Part shown: positions 8,639 through 17,528 of the stretch, in pieces
Layout of the letters: each line of letters opens with the position of its first letter
How positions within the stretch are numbered: position 1 is the first letter of the stretch
DNA from: Acinetobacter lwoffii
GTDB taxonomy: Bacteria; Pseudomonadota; Gammaproteobacteria; Pseudomonadales; Moraxellaceae
DNA length: 64,000 nucleotides
Direction: 5' to 3'
NCBI RefSeq assembly: GCF_024129355.1
Contig: NZ_JAMXXP010000003.1
Location: 62,001-126,000 of the forward strand
Notes under the pieces: generated by a model
The model's database searches: none
Told to the model about the DNA's origin: nothing
Seen by the model: only the letters and a program-made list of their open reading frames with translations
Program-made: the position numbers and the translations under genes

Positions 8639-9169
8639 TTATTGTAACTGTTCCCACTCCACCAGCACCTGGCCCTGATCACCGATCAAGGTCCATTCAC
8701 CATCCATCACATTGAGCTGTAACTGCATGGTGCGTTCGCATAATTGTGGCAATGCGTCGGTGGTTGCGGTAGATAACTTCCACACTTCCACATTTTTTAA
8801 GGTTTTTAATTTGCTGCTGCGCTTATACCATTCATCCACCGCAGAACCATAGGTGACAACTGCGACCTGCTTGCAACGCGCACTGGCCTTTTTGACTTTA
8901 TCTTCATCCGGGCTACCGACTTCAATCCATTTGACCAGTTGACCGGTCAGATCTTTTTCCCAGAGTGCCGGTTCATCGGTTTCAAAAAGATCCTTGGTAA
9001 ATTCCAGCGCTTCATCGGCATAGCGTGCATAGGCCAAAATACGCACCATCAAGCGTTCAATGGTTTCTGAAGGATGCAGCGCCATCGTCAGCTGATAGTC
9101 TGCATAACGATGCGTATCCATGTCCGCAATATTCAAATCAACCTTATAAATCGTCGCTTTTAACGCCAT
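8639..9169 (-). CDS. yaeQ: YaeQ family protein
   Basis: 176 residues from ATG 9169. The frame is open to 9247, but YaeQ proteins begin MALKATIYK, and a GAGGA ribosome site sits seven bases before that codon, so the shorter start is preferred. Seen are DLNIADMDTHRYADYQLTMALHPSETIERLMVRILAYARYADEALEFTKDLFETDEPALWEKD-type features (given here in part only: AYARYADEALEF, EPALWEKDLTG, WIEVGSPDEDKVKKAS). The fold is nuclease-like (PD-(D/E)XK), and E. coli YaeQ is linked to suppression of an RfaH defect; the biochemical role is unproven. Confidence 0.88.
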   Translation of the reverse strand: MALKATIYKVDLNIADMDTHRYADYQLTMALHPSETIERLMVRILAYARYADEALEFTKDLFETDEPALWEKDLTGQLVKWIEVGSPDEDKVKKASARCKQVAVVTYGSAVDEWYKRSSKLKTLKNVEVWKLSTATTDALPQLCERTMQLQLNVMDGEWTLIGDQGQVLVEWEQLQ

Positions 9170-9270
9170 CACATAATCCTCAAATTTGGCGCCTAGCATA
9201 TAAGATTTAGCGCTATTTTGCTGAACAGATTTAGGCCAGTAATTCATTCAGCGCACTAGAAACAGTACCA

Positions 9271-10278
9271 TTATTTCTCTGGATCCATACGACATTGCAT
9301 CAGGGCAGTTTCAAAGGCCAGCCAATCCCGTGACTGTTGATAAATCACTTCTACCCGGTTATCAATGCCTTCATCTGCCGACTGATAATTAAACTGCTCA
9401 GGATTAAAATTAAAGCTTTTCCAGCCTTGATCCGTATTAAAAATTCCCTTGATTCTGAGCCAGTCTTTTTGTTCACAGAGCAGATCCAGCAGATCATAAA
9501 AATTGAATTGCCAGCGTTTTGGCAATTTCCAGCCCGCAACCTGATAACCCTGCGCGCTTTCTACATAATGATAAGGCATTTGCTGAATCACTAAGGGCGT
9601 ATCTGCTGAACGGGTGATCTGTTGCTGTTTTAACAAAGGCTGAATCTGACGGGCGGAACCCCGATAGTCCTGCTTGATCAGTTCGATATCGAGTTGTCCA
9701 TGCTCGGTGAACAACCACTGTTGGGCATAAGGTTGATATTCTGTCTGAAGTTGCGTGAGTGCTGCGTGGTCTGCGGTTGTCATCAAGTCAGTATGTGAAA
9801 TCACCACAATATGCGCTGCCTTGAGTTGGTCTGCGTACAGGTTTTGCTGAGTCCAGTCTCGATCATGCAAACGTGAACCATCTACCACTGTGACCAATGC
9901 CTGCATGTTTAAATGACTCTGCCAGTGCGGTTCGGTCAGCTGTTCCAGTAATTGGCCAGGATGCCCCAGTCCGGTAGGTTCGATAAACAGACGATCCGGT
10001 TTCACTTCTGACAGCAGGCGTGACAAGGCAATCTGCATCGGCAATTGGCTACTGCAACATAGACAACCACCCAACAGCTCTTTGACCGCATAACCCTGAT
10101 CTTGCGGCAATAACTGCTGGTCTACCCCAATCTGGCCGAATTCATTCATTAGCACAGCCCAGATTTCCTGTTCCGGTTTTTGCTGTAATAAATGTTTGAG
10201 TAGTGTGGTTTTACCTGCACCCAAAAATCCGGAAATGATATGGACAGGAATAGCCTGCGACGCTGACAGAATTTTCAA
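9271..10278 (-). CDS. COG0523/CobW family GTPase, probable metal chaperone
   Basis: 335 residues. Walker A is GFLGAGKTT (residues 17-25), the metal site GCLCC is at 71-75, and the guanine-specificity region lies near SHTDL; the CobW C-terminal domain follows. These G3E GTPases load zinc, cobalt or iron into client proteins. Acinetobacter ZigA belongs here and is zinc-starvation induced, but I cannot see a clear Zur site upstream, so YjiA-like or another branch is as likely. The start is TTG at 10278: it gives the normal distance to Walker A, and no ATG fits. A perfect 11-bp inverted repeat begins 41 bases upstream. Confidence 0.82.
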   Translation of the reverse strand: MKILSASQAIPVHIISGFLGAGKTTLLKHLLQQKPEQEIWAVLMNEFGQIGVDQQLLPQDQGYAVKELLGGCLCCSSQLPMQIALSRLLSEVKPDRLFIEPTGLGHPGQLLEQLTEPHWQSHLNMQALVTVVDGSRLHDRDWTQQNLYADQLKAAHIVVISHTDLMTTADHAALTQLQTEYQPYAQQWLFTEHGQLDIELIKQDYRGSARQIQPLLKQQQITRSADTPLVIQQMPYHYVESAQGYQVAGWKLPKRWQFNFYDLLDLLCEQKDWLRIKGIFNTDQGWKSFNFNPEQFNYQSADEGIDNRVEVIYQQSRDWLAFETALMQCRMDPEK

Positions 10279-10318
10279 AATCGACTCTCAAGAGATTGAA
10301 TAGAAATAGTAATACTCT

Positions 10319-10350
10319 GCATTATAAAGCACAGTGTGACTTTATAATGC
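10319..10350. repeat. Perfect 11-bp inverted repeat upstream of the COG0523 gene
   Basis: Arms GCATTATAAAG (10319-10329) and CTTTATAATGC (10340-10350) with a ten-base spacer CACAGTGTGA. It lies 41 bases before the TTG start of the minus-strand GTPase gene, where an operator or an mRNA leader hairpin would sit. It does not match the usual Zur palindrome. Confidence 0.6.
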
Positions 10351-10669
10351 GTGTTCTTCGCAAACACGGCGTGAAAATCACAGAGATAAAAATTAATAGA
10401 ATGATCCCAAATTACCAATTTTCTATGTTAACTTTTATTTCAAATTGGATTCTTGAAATATTCACACACACTTTCATTAAATAAAACTCCGCATAATTAA
10501 CAGAAATAAAACAACTTTCTCAGTTTTGTATCTGCTGGGTTATTCCCTGCGTGTCGCTTTTGTTAATTGATTTGCTCAGTAAAATTTCAGTGCTTAGGAT
10601 GGGCATCTGTCGAATTGATGTGATGGTCAGCTCGGCAGATTACATGACATGAATAAAAGGATGCCAAAA
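10351..10669. other. Intergenic stretch, nothing certain
   Basis: Together with bases 10279-10318 this is the ~390-base gap between the divergent GTPase and the small exported protein. Apart from the inverted repeat just described I see no gene. A TTG-started frame of 62 codons crosses it but has no ribosome site or protein-like features. Confidence 0.5.
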
Positions 10670-10903
10670 ATGAAATATGCACAAATCTTACTTGCCACTA
10701 CGCTTACTGCTGCTGCAGCCACCAGTTTTGCTGATAGTAAAACTACAGATGCGAAAACCACCACTGCAGAAGAAAAAGTGATTGTGACTACCCAGGAATT
10801 ACCTGAATCGAATGCTCCTGTTGCAGGCGCATCTGCAGAGCAGCCTGCTGCCTCTGAAGCTGCTGCGGAAACTACGACACCTGCAAAACCTGCTGCACGT
10901 TAA
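10670..10903 (+). CDS. Small exported Ala/Thr/Glu-rich protein
   Basis: 77 residues. The first 21 form a signal peptide (MKYAQILLATTLTAAAATSFA, cut before DSK). The mature part is low-complexity, rich in Ala, Thr, Glu and Pro (AAETTTPAKPAAR at the end), with no cysteine, and is probably disordered in the periplasm. The ATG at 10670 is chosen over 10649 because AAAAGGA stands eight bases before it and because it opens directly into the signal peptide. Not a family I recognise. A terminator hairpin follows about 95 bases on. Confidence 0.72.
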   Translation: MKYAQILLATTLTAAAATSFADSKTTDAKTTTAEEKVIVTTQELPESNAPVAGASAEQPAASEAAAETTTPAKPAAR

Positions 10904-10996
10904 GTGATTGAACAACTCGTTTAATCCTTCAATGAAGATATCAGGGACAGTAATTCTCCAGTAGGCTTTGTCCTATACTGCCCCCGATATTATTCG

Positions 10997-11034
10997 ATGC
11001 TGAATCATGCTTGATGCTGGTTCAGCATTTTTAT
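10997..11034 (+). terminator. Probable terminator hairpin
   Basis: ATGCTGAA (10997-11004) and TTCAGCAT (11021-11028) pair over a 16-base loop and run into five or more T residues. It would end the small exported protein transcript. Confidence 0.6.
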
Positions 11035-11260
11035 TGCATAAAATCTATTTATCACCATAGTCAAAACTGATCATAGAATTAATACAGGCTATCAAATTTT
11101 TATTATTTTTATAATTAAAATCAATTATTTATTTAAAAACCACCTATTTCAATCCAATATTATCCATATACTTAAGCTACTATTGCCTAACTTGTTTCTG
11201 GCTTCTATCTAACTGTCCCTTAATAGCATCAAATGCAAGTCGATTGAGTGGACATTCGCT
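11035..11260. other. AT-rich upstream region of the MhpA-like gene
   Basis: Second part of the 357-base gap between 10904 and 11260. Very AT-rich at 11085-11165; no gene seen. It presumably holds the promoter of the hydroxylase gene, but I cannot place a -35/-10 pair with confidence. Confidence 0.4.
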
Positions 11261-12865
11261 ATGAGCAATACTAATTACACTACTGAAGTGGCAATCCTTG
11301 GCGCCGGCCCTGTAGGCTTAACCATTGCCAACTATCTGAGCAAGCAAGGCGTAGCTGTCACGATTGTCGAGCAACTGGATAGTTTGATTGATTACCCACG
11401 TGCGATTGGAATCGATGATGAATCCTTACGTACCATTCAATCTTTGGGTTTAGTCGATCAAGTCTTACCGCATACCACTCCGAATCATGCGATGCGCTTC
11501 TTGACGCCTAAAGGTCGCTGTTTTGCAGATATTCAGCCTTTAACACGTGAGTTTGGTTTCTCGCGCCGTAATGCCTTTATTCAGCCACAAGTCGATAACG
11601 TCCTACTGCAAGGCTTAAAGCAATATAAAAACACCCAAGTGCTATTTTCTCGTCAATTGACCCAGTTTAGTCAAGATGCTGACGGCGTAACACTCAATCT
11701 GCAAAATAAAGAGGGCGATGCAGAAACCATCCGCGCTCAATATCTGATTGCCTGTGATGGCGGTAATTCTTATGTGCGCCGCAACCTGGGCATTGCCTTT
11801 GAAGGTAAAACCGCACCGAATCAATGGATCGTGATTGACCTTGAGAATGATCCGCTTGCTACACCACATATTTACTTATGTTGTGATCCGGTTCGTCCTT
11901 ATGTATCAGCCGCATTGCCACATGGTATTCGCCGGTTTGAATTTATGGTTATGCCGGGTGAAACGCAGGAAGAACTGAGCAAACCGGAAAATATTGCCAA
12001 ACTTCTTTCTAAGGTTTTACCAAGCACAGATGGTATCGAAGTGATCCGTCAGCGTGTCTATACCCATAATGCTCGTATTGCCAACAAGTTCCGTGTCGAC
12101 CGTATTTTACTTGCCGGTGATGCAGCGCACATTATGCCGGTATGGCAAGGTCAGGGTTATAACAGCGGTATGCGTGATGCCTTTAATCTGGCTTGGAAAA
12201 TGGCGCTGGTTGTTCAAGGCAAAGCTGGCCCAGCACTTTTAGATTCTTATCAGATCGAACGTAAAGACCATGCCAAGGCGATGATTGACCTGTCGGTGAT
12301 GGCAGGTCACGTATTGGCACCACCGAAAAAATGGCAAGGTTTTGTTCGTGACGGCATTGCCTATGCCCTGAACTATATCAAACCGATCAAGCAGTATCTG
12401 CTGGAAATGCGCTTCAAACCAATGCCGAAATATCATGACGGCGCACTTTTGAGCAAGGGAGCCAAGAACTCTCCGGTTGGCAAGATGTTTATCCAGCCTC
12501 AGGTTCAGCTGGCTTCAGGTGAAACTGTATTACTGGATGAAATGATCGGCAATGATTTTGCGATTATTGCCTGGGGTGTCGATCCGAAATGGGGTCTGAG
12601 TCCTGAGACGTTGCAACAGTGGAAAACGCTCGGCGTGAAATTCATTCAGGTAATTCCTGCGGTGCAATTGCAAAATAGCCAGCGCAAAGAGTATGAAGAT
12701 GTCATCACCATTGGTGATATCGGCACAGATATCCGCTCGTGGTTTGGTAACACGTCTGAATCCGTCGTGATCTTGCGTCCTGACCGTTTCGTGGCTGCGC
12801 TGGCCATTCCTCAATCGATGGAAAGCACCAGCCAGCAACTGTTTAAAAAGCTTTACCTGAAATAA
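11261..12865 (+). CDS. MhpA-like FAD-dependent aromatic hydroxylase
   Basis: 534 residues, a class A flavoprotein monooxygenase. The dinucleotide fold [13 protein letters not shown] is at residues 14-26, the second NAD(P)H/FAD motif is [10 protein letters not shown], and the FAD-ribityl motif is [25 protein letters not shown]. The sequence is most like 3-(3-hydroxyphenyl)propionate hydroxylase (MhpA), which adds a hydroxyl ortho to the phenol so the ring can be cleaved. No ring-cleavage dioxygenase (mhpB) or hydrolase (mhpC) is next to it, so it may act on another phenolic or belong to a pathway elsewhere. The nearby GST, MFS pump and HcaR-like regulator remnant may be part of the same aromatic-compound setting. 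Ends at a clear terminator. Confidence 0.82.
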   Translation: MSNTNYTTEVAILGAGPVGLTIANYLSKQGVAVTIVEQLDSLIDYPRAIGIDDESLRTIQSLGLVDQVLPHTTPNHAMRFLTPKGRCFADIQPLTREFGFSRRNAFIQPQVDNVLLQGLKQYKNTQVLFSRQLTQFSQDADGVTLNLQNKEGDAETIRAQYLIACDGGNSYVRRNLGIAFEGKTAPNQWIVIDLENDPLATPHIYLCCDPVRPYVSAALPHGIRRFEFMVMPGETQEELSKPENIAKLLSKVLPSTDGIEVIRQRVYTHNARIANKFRVDRILLAGDAAHIMPVWQGQGYNSGMRDAFNLAWKMALVVQGKAGPALLDSYQIERKDHAKAMIDLSVMAGHVLAPPKKWQGFVRDGIAYALNYIKPIKQYLLEMRFKPMPKYHDGALLSKGAKNSPVGKMFIQPQVQLASGETVLLDEMIGNDFAIIAWGVDPKWGLSPETLQQWKTLGVKFIQVIPAVQLQNSQRKEYEDVITIGDIGTDIRSWFGNTSESVVILRPDRFVAALAIPQSMESTSQQLFKKLYLK

Positions 12866-12882
12866 TATTAGAGTCACTTTTC

Positions 12883-12907
12883 ACCACGCTTCGGCGTGGT
12901 TTTTTTA
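12883..12907 (+). terminator. Terminator after the hydroxylase
   Basis: Stem ACCACGC / GCGTGGT closed by a TTCG tetraloop, followed by six T residues. Confidence 0.88.
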
Positions 12908-12946
12908 TTGTTTTTAGATATCTCGGACAATATATAGACCGAGGAA

Positions 12947-13564
12947 TTAGACTCGGTATTCCTGAAACCAGGGGATATCTTTCAGGGAATCACGAGAGGC
13001 CATCTGCTGCAGGAAGGGCCTGAACTCATCAAATGGCGGTAAAATTTTCGCAGAGATCGTGAAGATCAAACAGTAAGCCACATATAGGTCCGCAGCCGAG
13101 ACTTTTTCACCCAACAGATAAGGATTGGCCTGCTCGATGCCCTGTTTCATAAAATCAAATACGGCTGCTTCATTCCCAAAACTTAAACTTCTCCGGTTCT
13201 TTTCAATATTTTCTGGCGACACCTGTAAATTTTTTATATCGATATATTCGGTAAAGGGTCCATGACAGAAAAACATCCATTTCAAATACGCCCCACGCTT
13301 CGGATCATCCAAAGCAGGTGCCAATCCTTTGTCAGAATACTTATCTGCCAGATAGATAAAAATGGCGGCCATTTCTGAAATGACGATCTCCTGATCTACC
13401 AGACAGGGAACTTTTCCCATCGGATTCATCTGTGTATATGCCTGCTGATGCATATCCTCATAGGCAATCTCCACCTGCTCAATCTGATCTTCAATTTGTA
13501 ATTCTTTCAGCAAAGGCAACAAGGTCAGGCCACGTGATTGCGGATTGTTATAGAGCTTCATCAT
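12947..13564 (-). CDS. Glutathione S-transferase family protein
   Basis: 205 residues with the two-domain GST layout: thioredoxin-like N-terminal domain (MKLYNNPQSRGLTLLPLLKEL, then NPMGKVPCLVDQEIVISEMAAIFIYLADKY) and an all-helical C-terminal domain with the ANPYLLGEKVSAADLYVAYCL motif. The catalytic residue is likely one of Ser10/Arg11 in the first loop. Such enzymes conjugate glutathione or act as isomerases in aromatic breakdown. The start is either ATG 13564 or 13561. No sign of co-transcription with neighbours. Confidence 0.85.
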   Translation of the reverse strand: MMKLYNNPQSRGLTLLPLLKELQIEDQIEQVEIAYEDMHQQAYTQMNPMGKVPCLVDQEIVISEMAAIFIYLADKYSDKGLAPALDDPKRGAYLKWMFFCHGPFTEYIDIKNLQVSPENIEKNRRSLSFGNEAAVFDFMKQGIEQANPYLLGEKVSAADLYVAYCLIFTISAKILPPFDEFRPFLQQMASRDSLKDIPWFQEYRV

Positions 13565-13694
13565 CCTGCTTCAACCGGTTTTTTTATTGTTAGAGGTTCA
13601 GTATAAAGCGATTTGCAGTTCCGATTTAAAAGGATGTGCTACAGATCATTTCTGTCGCACTGCTTTTTCGATGGGCTGATCAACGATGCAGATA

Positions 13695-14587
13695 TTAGAA
13701 AAGATCCACACAAAACTTTTCTTTTAATACTTTTAAAATCAGATCAATCACCACATGTTTTTGATCCTTGCGATAATTGGCATAGAGCCCAATCATCGGC
13801 AACGGTTCCAGCGTCTTTTTCACCACAATATTATCGCCGAGCAATGGAATCACATAGGTCGGCACCAGACTCCAGCCCACCCCATCCCTACCAGATTGAC
13901 ATTGAGCAGGATATTGGTGGAATACTGCACCACATTCACTTTTAATTTAGACTGTTTAAAAAAATCCTGAATCAGCTTATGCAGTTGCGGTGAGGACTGC
14001 TCATCACTAATTACAAAGTCCTGACTTTCAAAACTCTTGATACTGACATAGGGCAAGGCCGCAGCCGGGGAATCTTTGGGCACAATCAAGGTTAAAGGCT
14101 CATCAAAAATGCGGATCGAATCAAACTCACTTAACTGCCCCGGATAACGGGTAAAGGCAATGTCGATCTGTCCATTTCTTCAGGCACTAAACTGCTCTGC
14201 ATCGGTCAGACTATGAAACTGTGCTTTCAGTTCAGGAAAATGCGCGCGGATATTCGGCATGATATAAGGAAAGACTTTCATTTCCGCGACCGGCACGAAT
14301 CCGATATTCAGCTGATCCTGCTGTGCATTCGCGATCTGTCTGGCAGTCTGAATGGCGCGCTCTGCATGCTCAAGACTCAGTAAAGCTTCTTTTAAAAACG
14401 CCTGTCCAGCTTCAGTTAGCCCGACCTTACGGTTATTCCGCTCTAGCAACTGTACGCCAACCTCACGTTCCAGATCCTTGATTTGCTGACTCAATGAAGG
14501 CTGTACCGTATTTAATTTTTCCGCGGCACGGGTAAAGTTCAGTTCCTGCGCCACCGTAACGAAATAACGTAAATGTCTTAATTCCAT
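13695..14587 (-). pseudogene. HcaR-like LysR regulator, broken by a stop codon and a frameshift
   Basis: The N-terminal 135 residues are an intact LysR helix-turn-helix region (MELRHLRYFVTVAQELNF, AAEKLNTVQPSLSQQIKDLE) that resembles HcaR of E. coli. A TGA at 14180-14182 stops it, yet the same frame continues at once with RNGQIDIAFTRYPGQLSEF, exactly where family members read L-R-N-G-x-x-D. A single T-to-G change in a Leu codon (TTA to TGA) would explain it. Near 13880 the frame fails again at NLVGMG; the next frame continues with GWSLVPTYVIPLLGDN, consistent with loss of one base. The C terminus ends at 13695. The gene lies two bases after the MFS gene on the same strand. Two sequencing errors are the alternative, but the surrounding genes are clean. 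Confidence 0.85.
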
Positions 14588-14588
14588 T

Positions 14589-15788
14589 TTATAACTCTAA
14601 ACTTGCCGGGCGCTTATTTTGCTTTTTGGCAACATACTGACGATAAACCAATATCGTCACAATGACGAGTGCGGCACTCAAAACATAAGTAGTTTCAAAG
14701 CCCCAATAGGCAATCAATACTCCCATTGCCACGGAACCGATCGCTAAACCCAGATCAAACAGGGTAAAGAAGGTTGAAATCGCATGTCCCATACGCTGTT
14801 TGTCGACCGACTGAATGGCCAAGGTCTGCAAACATGGGAATAGTGAACCATAACCGATGCCAATAAACACTGCCGACAACCATAATATCCATTGATTGGA
14901 AATCAGACTGACAATCACCAGACCAATGGCAAAGAAAATAAATGAAGGATAAATCACCGCACTGGGTCCCTTACGGTCATAAATCTTTCCAACCCAAGGT
15001 CTGACCAGCAACATGGATGCTGCAAATACAATAAAGAATACGCTGGTATAGCCCAAAAGCTGCTTGGTTTCACTAAATGCAGTAATAAAACTCATGATGC
15101 CCGAGTAGGCAAAAGCGGTTAGTAAAGCCACAAAACTTACCGCCAGAACTTTGACTTCCAGAATATACTGCAAGCTCAAGCTGGTTTTTTCTGTGCTTAT
15201 AGCTTCAGGTTTTGGTAACTCTGTGATTTTGAGCATCCAACAGAAAATGAGCCCCAAAGAAATGATAACGGCAAGAATGCCAAATAAGACTTTGAAGCTG
15301 GTGAACTGAATCACGGTCAATGCCAGCAAGGGCCCAAAAACCACACCCAGATTGGTCGACATGACGAAATAGCCCATGCCCTCACCTTTGCGCTGTTCAG
15401 GAATAAATTCATTAGCGACGGGTACTGCCACCGTGGTCAGAATACTGAACCAGATACCATGTAAAAAACGCAACAGCAACAGCGACCACATGCTATCTAC
15501 CAGCAAATAACTAAAGGAAAATAAGGCAAAAATCACGCCTGCACCGCGCATCGAGATTTTCTTGCCGAGCTTTTCGATGATCATGCCGGAAAATGGCCGA
15601 ACCGCAATCGAAGAGGCCAAAAATAGTGTCAGCGCCAGACCCGCTTCTTTTACCGAACCGCCCAGATCTTTCATGATGTAAATCGGCAAGATGGTCAGTA
15701 AGGCAAAATAATAAACGAACAGGAAAAAATTATTGAATAAGCACAAGATAAATGAGCGATTCCATAACCGCTCAGCGCTAACTGACAT
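14589..15788 (-). CDS. MFS transporter
   Basis: 399 residues from ATG 15788, with twelve membrane helices. The MFS loop-2/3 signature is present as RPFSGMIIEKLGKKISMR, and its second-half counterpart as RPWVGKIYDRKGPS. The protein resembles small-molecule or drug/proton antiporters of the YfhS/YwoG type. The upstream TTG at 15797 is also in frame, but the ATG is the more likely start. The order on this strand is tetR, MFS, LysR remnant, with gaps of 40 and 1 bases, so this pump is very probably controlled by the TetR gene in front of it. Substrate unknown. Confidence 0.82.
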   Translation of the reverse strand: MSVSAERLWNRSFILCLFNNFFLFVYYFALLTILPIYIMKDLGGSVKEAGLALTLFLASSIAVRPFSGMIIEKLGKKISMRGAGVIFALFSFSYLLVDSMWSLLLLRFLHGIWFSILTTVAVPVANEFIPEQRKGEGMGYFVMSTNLGVVFGPLLALTVIQFTSFKVLFGILAVIISLGLIFCWMLKITELPKPEAISTEKTSLSLQYILEVKVLAVSFVALLTAFAYSGIMSFITAFSETKQLLGYTSVFFIVFAASMLLVRPWVGKIYDRKGPSAVIYPSFIFFAIGLVIVSLISNQWILWLSAVFIGIGYGSLFPCLQTLAIQSVDKQRMGHAISTFFTLFDLGLAIGSVAMGVLIAYWGFETTYVLSAALVIVTILVYRQYVAKKQNKRPASLEL

Positions 15789-15828
15789 AATCACCAACTC
15801 TTAAAATTTGTAGGGAAATAGCACAAAC

Positions 15829-16392
15829 TCAGGCTTGAACAGTGACCGGATGCAAGGCCAACTCGACCAGATTCTGGATATAGTGTTCATCTGGAATCCG
15901 GTTGAAAAAAATGATCTGGTAATGAATCGGGCCGTATAAGGTATCCAGCATTAAATCAAAAGGATAATCCGAGCGAATTTCTCCCCGTTCAATCGCTTGC
16001 TGAATCAGTTGATGGGTCTGTTGCCGACGTGGCAAGAGATATTGCTGAAAGAACTCACCTGCCAGTTCGCGGTGATTGGCAATCACTACCAGCAAAGCCC
16101 GACCGACCGGATGATTCAGCGCTTGAGATAAAGAACCGAGTTGTTGAATGAGATTGCTTTTCAGGCTTTTAGAGGTATCCAGCTCAAATACCGAAGCTGT
16201 ATGCTGTTTGAAAGTGTACAGCACCAGTTCCGATTTATGTTTCCACCATCGATAAATCGTGGACTTGCCAACACCGGCACGTGCCGCTACATCTTCAATC
16301 GTCAGCTGATGATATTCACATTCTGCCAGCGCATCTGCGACCGCCTGTAAAATGCACTGCTGTCGTCGGGAACTTTTTTCGTCACTGCTCAT
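15829..16392 (-). CDS. TetR family transcriptional repressor
   Basis: 187 residues. The N-terminal helix-turn-helix is typical: ILQAVADALAECEYHQLTIEDVAARAGVGKSTIYRWWKHKSEL, quoted here in part. The C-terminal helical domain binds an unknown ligand (TetR_C_33-like; PLFDLMLDTLYGPIHYQIIF-type region). First gene of a probable operon with the MFS pump. A perfect 18-bp palindrome 35 bases before its ATG is the obvious operator, so it should repress its own operon until the pump substrate appears. Confidence 0.88.
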   Translation of the reverse strand: MSSDEKSSRRQQCILQAVADALAECEYHQLTIEDVAARAGVGKSTIYRWWKHKSELVLYTFKQHTASVFELDTSKSLKSNLIQQLGSLSQALNHPVGRALLVVIANHRELAGEFFQQYLLPRRQQTHQLIQQAIERGEIRSDYPFDLMLDTLYGPIHYQIIFFNRIPDEHYIQNLVELALHPVTVQA

Positions 16393-16426
16393 ATTTTTCT
16401 ACTTAACTTTTAAGATCTAAAAATCG

Positions 16427-16444
16427 AAACGATACGTATCGTTT
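16427..16444. promoter_or_regulatory. TetR operator palindrome
   Basis: AAACGATACGTATCGTTT is a perfect 18-bp palindrome, 35 bases upstream of the tetR start codon. Length, symmetry and position fit an autoregulatory TetR-family operator. Confidence 0.82.
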
Positions 16445-16495
16445 TATATTAGGGTAAAAAATAACAAAGCTCCAGTGAAAAACTGAAATTGATGC

Positions 16496-16524
16496 AAAAA
16501 AAAGACCTTCATATGAAGGTCTTT
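16496..16524 (-). terminator. Terminator after the thioesterase gene
   Basis: Perfect palindrome from 16501 to 16524 (arms AAAGACCTTCAT / ATGAAGGTCTTT). On the minus strand it follows the thioesterase stop and ends in eight T residues. Confidence 0.85.
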
Positions 16525-16542
16525 TCTCAATCACGATTTAAC

Positions 16543-17064
16543 TTAACTCTGTGCAGTCTTTTTATAAATGCTGCATGAAGGATGATGATTTTCTTGCAAA
16601 CGCGCGACTTTACGCTGTTCTGCTGCTTCAAAACGGCAACGTTTCCAGTCATTGTCTAGGTTCAAAGCTGGAATCTGTTTTGGTTTACCATTTTCATCCA
16701 CCGCGACCATGGTGAAATAACAGCTATTGGTATGACGTACCGTTCTCTTTTGAATATTCTGGGCTTCTACCCGAATCCCGATTTCCATCGAGGTACGGCC
16801 AACATGGTTCACACTGGCCAGAAATGTAACCAGTTCACCGACGTGAATCGGCTCTTTAAAATTCACCTTGTCTACAGATAAGGTCACGACATAACTACCC
16901 GAATAGCGACTTGCACACGCATACGCCACCTGATCCAATAATTTCAGAATGGTTCCACCATGAACATTTCCTGAAAAATTTGCCATATCTGGCGTCATGA
17001 GAACTGACATCGTTAACTCTGACTGGTCATCCGACACTGCTGCAATTTGATCTAAAGGGGCCAT
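16543..17064 (-). CDS. Acyl-CoA thioesterase, hotdog fold
   Basis: 173 residues. A single hotdog domain of the cytosolic acyl-CoA hydrolase type (YciA/ACOT7-like): MTPDMANFSGNVHGGTILKLLDQVAYACASRYSG holds the conserved N-x-x-G-x-x-H-G-G core with the Asp of LLDQVA, and VTLSVDKVNFKEPIHVGELV follows. It cleaves acyl-CoA to free acid and CoA; chain-length preference cannot be told. The last ~25 residues, rich in Lys and Gln, extend past the usual domain. Own terminator, so a single-gene unit. Confidence 0.88.
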   Translation of the reverse strand: MAPLDQIAAVSDDQSELTMSVLMTPDMANFSGNVHGGTILKLLDQVAYACASRYSGSYVVTLSVDKVNFKEPIHVGELVTFLASVNHVGRTSMEIGIRVEAQNIQKRTVRHTNSCYFTMVAVDENGKPKQIPALNLDNDWKRCRFEAAEQRKVARLQENHHPSCSIYKKTAQS

Positions 17065-17351
17065 CGTTTTCTTTGAACTCTTTGAATGACAAGGTTATCG
17101 TTTATTATTATAGCGTTTTTAGCATGAATAAAATGTTCAATTCGGCAAATGAAGCATCACAATTATTGATATAGAAAATGTATTCATACAGAAAAAAATA
17201 TATTTAATTGCTTAAAATCTCAGTTAGAAAGTTAAGTGCCAATAAATCAACACTTATTTATCTGGGGTTGATCACACAGCAACTGAGAATTTTTCACTGT
17301 TTTAAGCTCTGAACAAAAATAATTCAGGAAAATAAAAAGGCTCTGTGTGAT

Positions 17352-17528
17352 TTAAAGCATCACTGGCCTGAGCATTTCCTGCGCCACGTTCTGATAACTT
17401 AAAATTTGTTGACCATCCAAGGTCGTTTCAACGGTAAAAGAACCATCCTGATGGGTCGCGGTCACTGTAAAAATATAGTGTTCGAATTGTGCCAGTTTGA
17501 CCTGCTGTCCAATTTTAATATGCATCAT
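17352..17528 (-). CDS. Small hypothetical protein (58 aa)
   Basis: Start ATG 17528 (or 17525), stop TAA at 17352. The product begins MMHIKIGQQVKLAQFEHYIF and ends MLRPVML. It has a strand-rich, balanced composition (FTVTATHQDGSFTVETTLDG), unlike a chance frame in AT-rich DNA, and the local GC content is higher than in the spacers on either side. No signal peptide, no recognised family, and no strong ribosome site. Confidence 0.6.
   Translation of the reverse strand: MMHIKIGQQVKLAQFEHYIFTVTATHQDGSFTVETTLDGQQILSYQNVAQEMLRPVML

Noticed and set aside
10296-10484. 62-codon frame from a TTG start
   Set aside because: No ribosome site, no protein-like features, and it crosses the inverted repeat at 10319-10350.
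13613-13970. Plus-strand frames over the LysR remnant
   Set aside because: Shadows of the pseudogene; the minus-strand reading matches a known family.
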